Source: Coriobacteriaceae bacterium (GTDB lineage: Bacteria > Actinomycetota > Coriobacteriia > Coriobacteriales > Atopobiaceae). Taken from it: a stretch of 64,000 bases of DNA. The stretch is from the NCBI GenBank assembly GCA_004557505.1, contig SFGZ01000001.1, positions 366,196 to 430,195 on the forward strand. Direction: 5' to 3'. The notes under the pieces were generated by a model. It ran no database searches. It was given only the letters and a program-made list of their open reading frames with translations, and was not told the DNA's origin. Shown here one piece after another: positions 30,783-37,648 of this stretch; position 1 is the first letter of the stretch, and each line of letters starts with the position of its first letter. A program made the position numbers and the translations under genes.

Positions 30783-31426
30783 CTGCCGAGCGGGCCATGG
30801 AGCGTGCGCGCGGGGGCGCGCCGCACGGCGAGCTCCTCTCGCATCGCGATGGCGGGGAGCTTGAGATCGCCTGCGTGCTGCGGCCACAGGTGGGCATGGG
30901 GAGCCTCTCGGGCGTTCCCTACGTTGCGGCGCTTGGCGCCTGCGAGGGGCTTGAGCGGCTGGGCGTCGCCGGCGTGGGCGTTGGATGGCCGGCGGACGTC
31001 GTGTGCGAGGACGGCCGTGGCCTGGTTGCGCGCGTGCGGACCAGCGCCGGGTACGCCGGGGGCATGTTTGTGGTCTGCTCGCTGGCGCTTGACGTGGCGG
31101 GCGACGCACATGCGGGCGCGCTGCCCGCAGACGAGCGGGTTGCGGATGCGGTGTGCGGCGCCATCCTCGCCCGCGTTGGCGCATGGGCCGCGGTCGTGGG
31201 CGAGGATGGCGCCATGGCGGGGCCGCTCGCGCCGGCCCTCTCGGACTACTTCGATCGCGTGACGCTTATGGGCAAGCCCGTCGAGCTGGTGTATCCCAAC
31301 GGTCGCGTGGCCATGCGGGGCACGCTTGCCGGCGTCGACGTGTGGGGGCGTGCCACGGTGAGAAACGAGTTTGGCGGCGAGGTCGAGGTCTCGCCCGAGC
31401 AGGCTTCCATTCGCGCGGCGCCGTAG
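30773..31426 (+). CDS. Biotin-protein-ligase-like protein, catalytic site degenerate
   Basis: 217 residues resembling the BirA catalytic plus C-terminal domains. PYVAALGACEGLERLGVAGVGVGWPADVVCEDGRGLVARVR aligns with the ligase region that normally reads K-W-P-N-D and K-K-L-A-G-I. Here the invariant Lys and Asn are replaced (GWPADVV; LVARV), so ligase activity is doubtful. The C terminus (GTLAGVDVWGRATVRNEFGGEVEV) fits the BirA SH3-like domain. The ATG at 30773 overlaps folP-folK by 10 nt, and coaX converges just beyond. It may be a regulator or moonlighting partner. Confidence 0.6.
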   Translation: MGVAAERAMERARGGAPHGELLSHRDGGELEIACVLRPQVGMGSLSGVPYVAALGACEGLERLGVAGVGVGWPADVVCEDGRGLVARVRTSAGYAGGMFVVCSLALDVAGDAHAGALPADERVADAVCGAILARVGAWAAVVGEDGAMAGPLAPALSDYFDRVTLMGKPVELVYPNGRVAMRGTLAGVDVWGRATVRNEFGGEVEVSPEQASIRAAP

Positions 31427-31467
31427 GCGGCGGGCGTCTCGGCGGCTGGTCGGGCTGTCGGCGGGCG

Positions 31468-32241
31468 TTAGCGCTGCTGGTGCAGCCAGATCTCCCGGAT
31501 GCCGCGCAGCGTGAGGTCGGGGTCCACGGCCGAGAAGAGGTCCGTTGCCGCGCTCACGGTACGCGCGAGGCCGCCGGTTCCCACCACGGGCGCGTTGGGA
31601 ATGTCCAGCTCGCGCTTGATGCGGGCTACCAGGCCCTCCGCCTGGGCGGCCGCGCCCACGACGATGCCGGACTGCACGGCGGCCTCGGTTGTCTCGCCCA
31701 GCGCGTGGGCGGGTGCCTCGATGGGCACGCTTGAGAGCTTGGCCGCGCGCGAGAAGAGCGCCGCCGCCGAGAGCATGAGGCCGGGCGAGATTGCGCCGCC
31801 GCGATAGGAGCCCGCAGCGTCGACGACGTCGATGTTGGTTGCCGTTCCAAAGTCCACCACGATGACCGGCGCGCCGTAGGTGAGTCGTGCGGCCACGGCG
31901 TTGGCGATGCGGTCAGCGCCCACCTGGGTGGGGTCGGGCATGTCGATGCGCATGCCGGAGTCCATCTCGGGGGTCACTACCAGCGGATCTGCGCCCGTGC
32001 GGTCGAGCAGGCACTTGTGCCAGGCCCGCGTGAGCACGGGCACCACGCACGCGATGCCTGCGGCCGTAACGCGCGCTTGGTCCAGGCCGTCCTTGTTGAA
32101 GTAGCCGTGCAGGCGGGCGTCGATCATGTCGGAGGTGTCCGTGTGGCTCGTCGCCATGCGCCAGCCGTGCGCCACGGTGCCGTCCTCGTCAAAGAGCCCG
32201 AGCGTGGTCTGGGTGTTGCCAACGTCAATCGCGAGAAACAT
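31468..32241 (-). CDS. coaX: Type III pantothenate kinase
   Basis: 257-residue ASKHA-fold kinase performing the first step of coenzyme A synthesis. Motifs: AIDVGNTQTTLGLF (phosphate-1), DMPDPTQVGADRIANAVAA (substrate loop), VVDFGTATNIDVVD (phosphate-2 with catalytic Asp nearby), YRGGAISPGL and GTGGLARTV. The start MFLAIDVGN at 32241 has AAGGA with a 5-6 nt gap; ATG 32247 is too close to that site. Type III enzymes are feedback-resistant in known cases. The divergent 900-bp upstream region contains two repeat elements before rpmE. Confidence 0.94.
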   Translation of the reverse strand: MFLAIDVGNTQTTLGLFDEDGTVAHGWRMATSHTDTSDMIDARLHGYFNKDGLDQARVTAAGIACVVPVLTRAWHKCLLDRTGADPLVVTPEMDSGMRIDMPDPTQVGADRIANAVAARLTYGAPVIVVDFGTATNIDVVDAAGSYRGGAISPGLMLSAAALFSRAAKLSSVPIEAPAHALGETTEAAVQSGIVVGAAAQAEGLVARIKRELDIPNAPVVGTGGLARTVSAATDLFSAVDPDLTLRGIREIWLHQQR

Positions 32242-32460
32242 GGGCATCCTTCCCTGGTGAGAACAACCGTGGCAAAGCGCGGAGGCGGGTCCGCCTCGGC
32301 TCGCCCGCATGGCGTGTTTCGATGACATTAGAACACACGCGCGATGGCGATGTGTTTGCGAGGGGCGCTGGCGGCGGCCGCGAGCAGCCACGACCGCCGC
32401 TCGTGGCCTGCCACCGCGTCCGCGCAGGCCGCGCCCACCGCGCGTGCGCCCCCCGCATCG

Positions 32461-32556
32461 CCCCAAAAGCGAACACGTTTTCAATGGGCGGCAGCTGGCT
32501 TCTGGGGAAACGCCGTTGCGACGGAGTCGGGATTGAAATCGTGTTCACTTTTGGGG
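32461..32556 (+). repeat. TIR element family, copy 4 (best conserved)
   Basis: 96 bp with the most complete ends: CCCCAAAAGCGAACACG at the left and CGTGTTCACTTTTGGGG at the right, 23 of 25 terminal bases pairing. The core GGCTTCTGGGGAAACGCCG parallels copy 1. It lies 220 bp upstream of the coaX start in the divergent gap; the stretch 32242-32460 otherwise shows no gene. Confidence 0.85.
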
Positions 32557-32640
32557 TGTGGGCCGAGGGGCCGCCGAGGTCGGGCGCTGCGGGGGCACCC
32601 TCGCAGCGGGCGCCGGCAGGTGACGCGCGCAGTGAGAGAT

Positions 32641-32854
32641 GCCAAAATGACACGCAAAAGCCAGGAAGTGAGCGTGGATCGGCAGGCCCTGGACGGCCCT
32701 CTGTCTCGACGTGGGTGCTCCAAGCTCCGTCCGAGGGCGATCAACTGGTAAAATACAACGACGACCTCTGCTCGAGGTGGCTGTGGGACGCTCCCTGAGA
32801 GCCATAGGCAAAGGAAACGGTCCTCACTTCCGGGCTTTTGCGTGTCATTTTGGC
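32641..32854. repeat. 214-bp element with 32-bp terminal inverted repeats
   Basis: GCCAAAATGACACGCAAAAG at 32641 begins a 32-bp arm that is repeated inverted at 32823-32854 with a single mismatch; weaker pairing extends about 20 bp further out on both sides. The 150-bp interior has no convincing gene; open frames through it have no ribosome site. It looks like a MITE or other small mobile or structured repeat and is unrelated in sequence to the AAAAGTGAACACG family next to it. Confidence 0.75.
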
Positions 32855-33035
32855 GTCTTCCGCCGCGCGCGGTTCCCATCTGACTGCTGGGCCCCGCGGA
32901 ACGCTGCTATCCCATGTCGCTATGGCCCAGCAGGGCCAAGCGGCACTCTTTGTTCGAGAGGGGCGAGCGGTGAGAATCGCGTCGTTGCGCCCTCGCCGCG
33001 GCCAGCGATTCTCCACACACCCCTTACGGTTGATT

Positions 33036-33044
33036 TGCTATACT
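33036..33044 (+). promoter_or_regulatory. Extended -10 promoter of rpmE
   Basis: TGCTATACT is a near-consensus extended -10 (TGN then TATACT, 33039-33044), about 97 bp before rpmE and just ahead of the structured leader. No good -35 box is seen 16-18 bp upstream, which an extended -10 can tolerate. The stretch 32855-33030 holds no gene. Confidence 0.5.
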
Positions 33045-33058
33045 CCGATAGCTTGACC

Positions 33059-33140
33059 GCCTTGGGTCGGAGTAATCCGTGCCAAGGCATCACCACCCCT
33101 GTCCTGGTCGGAAACCAGGACCGACAAAAGGAGTCCTGCA
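33059..33140 (+). ncRNA. Ribosomal protein L31 leader (L31-Coriobacteria-like)
   Basis: Two hairpins precede rpmE. Hairpin 1 pairs GCCTTGG (33059-33065) with CCAAGGC (33082-33088) and, inside it, CGGA with TCCG around GTAA. Hairpin 2 pairs GTCCTGGT (33101-33108) with ACCAGGAC (33114-33121) around CGGAA and ends 9 nt before the ribosome site AAGGAG. A class-specific L31 leader motif is known from comparative genomics in Coriobacteria; position and structure fit autoregulation by free L31. The match to that motif model was not tested. Confidence 0.6.
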
Positions 33141-33572
33141 ATGAAGCAAGGAATTCACCCCAACTACGTGGAGTGCACCGTCCGTTGCACCTGCGGGAAC
33201 ACGTTCAAGACGCGTTCCACCAAGCCCGAGCTCGTCATCGACCTCTGCGACAAGTGCCACCCGTTCTACACCGGCCAGCAGAAGCTCGTCGACACCGGCG
33301 GTCGCGTCCAGCGCTTCGCCAACAAGTTCGGTGGTGCTGCCCAGGCCAGGCTCGATGCCGAGAAGGCCGCCAAGGAGGCCAAGGCCGCCAAGGCCGCAGA
33401 GCTCGAGGCCGCCCGCAAGGCCGCCAAGGAGGCCAAGGCCGCCGAGAAGGCCAAGCGCGCCGCCGAGTATGCCAAGAAGGCCGAGGTAGAGGCCGCTAAG
33501 GCCGCCAAGGCTGCCGAGAAGGCCGCCGAGGCCCCTGCGGAGCCCGAGGCCGCTGAGGCCGCAGCCGAGTAG
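33141..33572 (+). CDS. rpmE: 50S ribosomal protein L31 with Ala/Lys-rich tail
   Basis: 143 residues, about twice the usual 65-75. Residues 1-66 are a normal zinc-type L31: MKQGIHPNYVECTVRCTCGN, with Cys16, Cys18, Cys36 and Cys39 as probable zinc ligands and DKCHPFYTGQQKLVDTGGRV. From about 66 to 143 the chain is a low-complexity Ala/Lys/Glu helix-former (repeats of AAKEAKAA type) ending in an acidic AEAAAE, like histone-H1-type tails. It could reach across the ribosome surface or bind RNA. The ATG follows AAGGAG; a leader RNA precedes and a terminator follows, so it is monocistronic. Confidence 0.93.
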   Translation: MKQGIHPNYVECTVRCTCGNTFKTRSTKPELVIDLCDKCHPFYTGQQKLVDTGGRVQRFANKFGGAAQARLDAEKAAKEAKAAKAAELEAARKAAKEAKAAEKAKRAAEYAKKAEVEAAKAAKAAEKAAEAPAEPEAAEAAAE

Positions 33573-33598
33573 CGCTCGCCCATAGCTGGCACCACATA

Positions 33599-33630
33599 GC
33601 GGGGAGGCCGACCGACGTCGGCCTCCCCGC
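33599..33630 (+). terminator. Terminator of rpmE
   Basis: A 14-bp perfect stem (GCGGGGAGGCCGAC and complement) with a CGAC loop, starting 27 nt after rpmE. It may also stop the converging transcript of the gene ending at 33663. Confidence 0.75.
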
Positions 33631-33662
33631 TGCGTTATCGCCATCCGTGCGTCGCGGCCGCG

Positions 33663-34529
33663 CTAGACCAGCTTGAGTCCAGGGCCCGGGCCTTCGCCCG
33701 CGCCGACGTCGGTGCCGTCCTTCGCTGCCGCGGCCTTCGCCCGGCGCGCCAGCTCCTCATGGTGACGCATGGCGGCCTCGACTTTGCGGAGGCGCTTCTC
33801 GGCGTCGTCCTCGGTCTCCTGCACGTAGGTGCAGTTGCACTCCGCGACCACGGTCTCGAGGGCCTTCGCGCGGCGGGCGGCCTCAAGCAGCCGGTCCATC
33901 TGGCCCACCGCCTTCGCGCGGGCGATGAGCGCCTGCGCGTTAGTGGGCGAGAGCCGAAGCAGGTGCGGCAGCTCGGTCTCGTCGACCTTGATCTTCTTCT
34001 CGCTTGCATAGGCGTCGAGCGCTGCCTCATGCTCGGCCTGTCTCACGGCCTCTTTCTGGAGCATCGTGTCGAGCTGGTCTTCCCGCACTCCCATCTGCGC
34101 GAGAACCGCCCCGACGGGTTGGCCGGTCGTGGCGATCTGCTGCGCGATGTCCTGGAACAGCGCGTCTTTCACCTGCGCCACCTGCGAGGAGGGCACCGAC
34201 TGGCACAGCCGCTCGGCCAGCGCGTCGAGACACCCCGTGGCCTTCTGCTTCTCGGCCGAGTCCTCGCTTAGGGAACCGAGGTATGCGCGGGTCTGCTCGC
34301 GTAGGCACCGCTCGTCCTCGAGGCCGTCGAAGTGGCTGGCGACCCAGGCGGGGTCGGCGAGATCACTCTCGGTGCCTCCCGCCTCCCGCACCAGCGTCTT
34401 GATGGCAAGCTCGACCTCTGCGTCTGTGGTGCGGGCGACGTGTGCCTGCACGTCCACCGGCCCATACGAGGCAAGGGTGTAGACTGCCTTGTTCCCTATC
34501 ACAAGCGGCTCGGGCTTCTGGATGGGCAT
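33663..34529 (-). CDS. Trigger-factor C-domain-like protein
   Basis: 288 residues, almost entirely helical and charged. The part from about 70 to 230 (ALAERLCQSVPSSQVAQVKDALFQDIAQQIATTGQPVGAVLAQMGV and the following QLDTMLQKEAVRQAEHEAALDAYA) resembles the substrate-cradling C-terminal domain of trigger factor. The ribosome-binding signature and the FKBP-type isomerase domain are absent. It may be a small cytosolic chaperone or a TF-derived protein of other function. The ATG at 34529 follows CAGGAGGA. It converges on rpmE and is divergent from the FAD dehydrogenase. Confidence 0.6.
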   Translation of the reverse strand: MPIQKPEPLVIGNKAVYTLASYGPVDVQAHVARTTDAEVELAIKTLVREAGGTESDLADPAWVASHFDGLEDERCLREQTRAYLGSLSEDSAEKQKATGCLDALAERLCQSVPSSQVAQVKDALFQDIAQQIATTGQPVGAVLAQMGVREDQLDTMLQKEAVRQAEHEAALDAYASEKKIKVDETELPHLLRLSPTNAQALIARAKAVGQMDRLLEAARRAKALETVVAECNCTYVQETEDDAEKRLRKVEAAMRHHEELARRAKAAAAKDGTDVGAGEGPGPGLKLV

Positions 34530-34817
34530 GAATCCTCCTGACTGCGCGACTGGCTGGCGCGCGCGGCTGGCTTCTTGCAAGTATGCCCAACTTCTTCGGA
34601 TCTCTCTGCAGAAATGCGCCCGCCCGTCGCCGCCGGGACGGCCTTCCGCGCCCCGCCCGCTTGCCTTCTGCGCGCCGTCCCCTGCGCCCGTCTCCCGCCC
34701 CGCTCACCCCGCCTGTCTCCGTCCTGCGTCCACCAGCGGCGCCAATTGATGCAGAATGAGCACGTGAGAGGGACGCGCCCCCGGCGCGGGCCCCTTGCGG
34801 AGAGGAACAAGGAGAAC

Positions 34818-36224
34818 ATGGCAGACACGACCACCACCATCCATACAGACGTCGCCATCGTGGGCGCGGGCCCGGCGGGCATCTTCACGGCGCTGGGCCT
34901 CATCGGCAAAGGAGCCTCGCGCTCCATTACCATCGTCGAGAAGGGCCTGCCCGTCGAGCGGCGCAGCTGCCCCAAGGCCAAGGTAGGTCACTGTGTCAAC
35001 TGTCAGCCGTGCCGCATCACCACGGGCTTCTCGGGCGCCGGCGCCTTCTCGGATGGCAAGCTCTCGCTCTCGCGCGAGGTGGGCGGCGACCTCCCCGAGC
35101 TCATCGGCCACCAGTTCGCGCAAAAGACCATCGACCGCGTCGACCGGATGTACCTCGACTTTGGCGCCGACCCGCACGTCGAGGGCCTGGGCCACCCCGA
35201 TGACGTCGCCGAGATCCGCCGCCGCGCCATCAGCGCTGGCCTCAAGCTCGTGGACTGCCCCATTCGCCATCTCGGCACCGAGAAGGCACAGGAGCTCTAT
35301 GCGCGCATCGAGGCACACCTGCTTGACGCCGGCGTGAATATCCTCTTCGAGACCGAATGCGTGGAGGTCGTGATCGAGGGCGGCGCATGCCGTGGCCTTG
35401 TGGTGCGCAACCGTGACGGCGAGACGCGCATCGAGGCGGGCGAGACGATCATCGCCACCGGGCGGCGCGGCGCAAGCTGGCTCGACGCCATGTGCGACGA
35501 GCACGGCATTGGCCACGTGGCCGGCCCTGTGGACGTGGGCGTGCGCGTGGAGGTGCGCAACGAGGTCATGGAGCGCGTGAACGACGTGCTCTACGAGTCC
35601 AAGCTCATCGGCTACCCCAACCCCTACAAGAACAAGGTCCGCACCTTCTGCCAGAACCCCGGCGGTTTTGTGAGCCAGGAGAACTACGACGGAGACCTGG
35701 CGGTGGTGAACGGCCACTCGTTCAAGGACCGCAAGAGCCCCAACACCAACGTGGCGGTGCTCTGCACGCTCAACTTCAAGAGTCCCTTCGACAAGCCCAT
35801 CCTCTACGCACAGCGCGTGAGCGAGCTCATCAACATGCTGGGTGCCGGGCATATCCTGGTGCAGCGCTTCGGTGACATCCTCGACGGCAAGCGCACCTGG
35901 CCCAAGGAGCTCTCGCAGTCCAACGTGGTGCCTACGCTCCCCGATGCCGAGGCCGGCGACATCACCGCTGCCATGCCCATGCGCCCCATGGTCGAGATCA
36001 TCGAGTTCATCAAGGCCGTCGACCGCGTGGTGCCGGGCTTTGCCTCATACGAGACGCTGCTCTACGCCCCAGAGGTCAAGTTCTACAGCAACCGCGTCCA
36101 GATGGACGAGAACTTCGACACCAACGTCCGGCACCTGCACTGCTTGGGCGACTCCTCGGGTTGGACCCGCGGCCTTATGATGGCCTCGGTGATGGGTTTG
36201 CTCATGGGCGAGAAGCTCGCCTGA
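34818..36224 (+). CDS. FAD-dependent dehydrogenase (COG2509-type)
   Basis: 468 residues. The N-terminal Rossmann fingerprint VAIVGAGPAGIFTALGL binds FAD; a Cys-rich stretch GHCVNCQPCRITTGFSGAGAFSDGKLSL follows, typical of the uncharacterised COG2509 dehydrogenases. A middle GETIIATGRRGASW marks the second nucleotide contact and the C-terminal GDSSGWTRGLMMASVMGLLMG the FAD-closing motif. The substrate is unknown; these proteins are often found in anaerobes. The ATG at 34818 follows AAGGAG. A perfect hairpin right at the stop codon ends the transcript. The 288-bp divergent gap upstream (34530-34817) shows no gene. Confidence 0.85.
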   Translation: MADTTTTIHTDVAIVGAGPAGIFTALGLIGKGASRSITIVEKGLPVERRSCPKAKVGHCVNCQPCRITTGFSGAGAFSDGKLSLSREVGGDLPELIGHQFAQKTIDRVDRMYLDFGADPHVEGLGHPDDVAEIRRRAISAGLKLVDCPIRHLGTEKAQELYARIEAHLLDAGVNILFETECVEVVIEGGACRGLVVRNRDGETRIEAGETIIATGRRGASWLDAMCDEHGIGHVAGPVDVGVRVEVRNEVMERVNDVLYESKLIGYPNPYKNKVRTFCQNPGGFVSQENYDGDLAVVNGHSFKDRKSPNTNVAVLCTLNFKSPFDKPILYAQRVSELINMLGAGHILVQRFGDILDGKRTWPKELSQSNVVPTLPDAEAGDITAAMPMRPMVEIIEFIKAVDRVVPGFASYETLLYAPEVKFYSNRVQMDENFDTNVRHLHCLGDSSGWTRGLMMASVMGLLMGEKLA

Positions 36225-36246
36225 GACAAGGGGACCACCCCTTGTC
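36225..36246 (+). terminator. Terminator of the FAD dehydrogenase gene
   Basis: GACAAGGGG-ACCA-CCCCTTGTC, a 9-bp perfect stem with a 4-nt loop, begins at the base after the stop codon. No U-run follows. Confidence 0.6.
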
Positions 36247-36298
36247 CCGAGGCAGCTACCGTTTGCCGACGCGCCCGGCGACGGGGGCCATTGCCGTC

Positions 36299-36328
36299 TT
36301 AACTGTATTAAACTAACTAGTACAGTTA
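36299..36328 (+). promoter_or_regulatory. Operator/promoter of the YtrA-type operon
   Basis: In a 30-bp AT-rich patch, TAACTGTA (36300-36307) and TACAGTTA (36321-36328) form a perfect 8-bp inverted repeat with 13 bp between. TTAACT (36299) and TACAGT (36321) could double as -35 and -10 with 16-bp spacing, so a bound dimer would block transcription. It lies 70 bp before a GntR/YtrA regulator, a class that usually represses its own operon. Confidence 0.55.
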
Positions 36329-36329
36329 G

Positions 36330-36377
36330 CACGGACGACCTGGATGCCAGACGTCCGTGTTGCTAGCCAGGTCGTCC
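36330..36377 (+). promoter_or_regulatory. Leader with mutually exclusive hairpins before the GntR gene
   Basis: CACGGACG (36330-36337) can pair with CGTCCGTG (36352-36359), or GGACGACCTGG (36333-36343) can pair over 11 bp with CCAGGTCGTCC (36367-36377). The left arms overlap, so both cannot form at once. The second stem ends 11 nt before the GGGAGG ribosome site. An attenuation or translation switch is possible. Confidence 0.4.
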
Positions 36378-36398
36378 ACCAGAGGGGCGGGAGGTGTC

Positions 36399-36758
36399 GT
36401 GATCCAGATAAGCTACCAGGACCCACGTCCCATCTACGAGCAGGTGCGCGATGCGTACCGCCAGCAGATCCTCGCCGGCGTGCTCGCACCGGGAGAGCGG
36501 CTGCCCTCGGTGCGCGAACTCTCGTCGCGCCTTGCCGTGAATCCCAACACCATCCAGCGCGCCTATCGCGAGCTGGAGCAGGAGGGCTGCATATCCTCGG
36601 TGCGCGGCAAGGGGAGCTTCGTCGCAGACGTTTCGAGCGCCGCGAAGGCGCGTCGGCGCGAGCTCCTGGAACAGTTCGACCAGCTTGTCCAAGAGCTCGG
36701 ATCCCTGGGCGTGACGTCCGAGGAGCTTGGGCGAAGAGTCGGGGGAGGCGAAGGGTGA
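36399..36758 (+). CDS. GntR-family (YtrA subfamily) transcriptional regulator
   Basis: 119 residues. The winged-helix domain (about 5-72) has PIYEQVRDAYRQQILAGVLAPGERLPSVRELSSRLAVNPNTIQRAYRELEQEGCISSVRGKGSFV, the GntR signature. The short C-terminal helical tail (about 75-119) without ligand domain is typical of YtrA regulators that control adjacent ABC transporters. The GTG at 36399 follows GGGAGG (VIQISYQDPRP). Its TGA overlaps the ATG of the ABC ATPase by one base. It likely represses its own operon via 36300-36328 and responds to wall-active drugs in characterised relatives. Confidence 0.92.
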   Translation: MIQISYQDPRPIYEQVRDAYRQQILAGVLAPGERLPSVRELSSRLAVNPNTIQRAYRELEQEGCISSVRGKGSFVADVSSAAKARRRELLEQFDQLVQELGSLGVTSEELGRRVGGGEG

Positions 36759-37648
36759 TGTCATCGGCCATTGAGGTCAGAAACTTGCGGAAGGTCTTCG
36801 ACGGTACGCCTGCGCTCGACGGGGTGAGCCTCACCGTCCCCGCAGGCGCGGTCTACGGGCTTGTGGGGCCCAACGGGTGCGGCAAGTCCACGCTCGTCTC
36901 GCACCTGTGCGGCGTCATGCGCCCCACGTCCGGCGACGCCCTTGTCTTGGGCGAGCCGGCCTTCGAGAACCCCGGCGTCAAGGCGCGCATCGCCTGCGTC
37001 CCCAGCGAGCCCTACTTCATTGGCTCCGAGAGCGCAGACGGCATGGCGGACTTCTACCGCGCTGTGTTTCCCGGCTTTGACCTCGCGCGCTACTTCGAGC
37101 TGGAGAAGCGCTTCGAGATCGACCACAGCCGGCCGCTCCGCAAGCTCAGCCGTGGCATGCGGGCGCAGGCGGCCATCTGGCTCGCGCTCTCCGTCCGCGC
37201 GGACGTCCTGCTGCTCGACGAGCCCATGGACGGCATCGACCCTCTCGCTAGAAGGCGCATGTGGCGCCTGGTGCTCGACGAGGTTGCGGAGAGGGGCCTC
37301 ACGGTACTCGTGACCAGCCACAATCTGCGCGAGCTCGAAGGCGTCTGCGACCATCTGGGCATCATGGACAAGGGCCTTATGCGCGAGGAGGTCGACCTAT
37401 CCCAGCCCTCGGAGGGCGTCGCAAAGGTGCAGGTGGTCCTACCCGAGGGCGCGAGGCTTCCCGCAGGCCTCCGCATCATCCAGAGGTCCAGTGAGGGGCG
37501 CGTGCTCACGCTGCTCGTGCGTGGGGACGCAGACGAGGTGCGAGGGGCGCTCGCCGCGCTGCACCCGTCCTACCTCGAGGTCCTGCCGCTCTCCCTGGAG
37601 GAGCGGTTCATCTGCGTGCTTGGAGGCGATGACGATGGCATCATGTGA
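36758..37648 (+). CDS. ABC transporter ATP-binding protein (YtrB-like)
   Basis: 296 residues. Walker A GPNGCGKST, signature region LRKLSRGMRAQ, Walker B VLLLDEPMDGIDP and switch TSHNLRELE. A roughly 70-residue C-terminal extension (from about 225) carries a small domain seen in YtrB/EcsA-type ATPases. FIGSESADGMADFYRAVFPGFDLARY between Walker A and signature is also characteristic of YtrB relatives. It pairs with the permease that follows, overlapping it by 14 nt, and is regulated by the upstream GntR protein. Direction and cargo of transport are unknown. Confidence 0.92.
   Translation: MSSAIEVRNLRKVFDGTPALDGVSLTVPAGAVYGLVGPNGCGKSTLVSHLCGVMRPTSGDALVLGEPAFENPGVKARIACVPSEPYFIGSESADGMADFYRAVFPGFDLARYFELEKRFEIDHSRPLRKLSRGMRAQAAIWLALSVRADVLLLDEPMDGIDPLARRRMWRLVLDEVAERGLTVLVTSHNLRELEGVCDHLGIMDKGLMREEVDLSQPSEGVAKVQVVLPEGARLPAGLRIIQRSSEGRVLTLLVRGDADEVRGALAALHPSYLEVLPLSLEERFICVLGGDDDGIM

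Noticed and set aside
32711..33499. Frame running from the 214-bp element into rpmE
   Set aside because: Overlaps rpmE in another frame and its translation becomes Arg/Gln-rich repeats there; no ribosome site.
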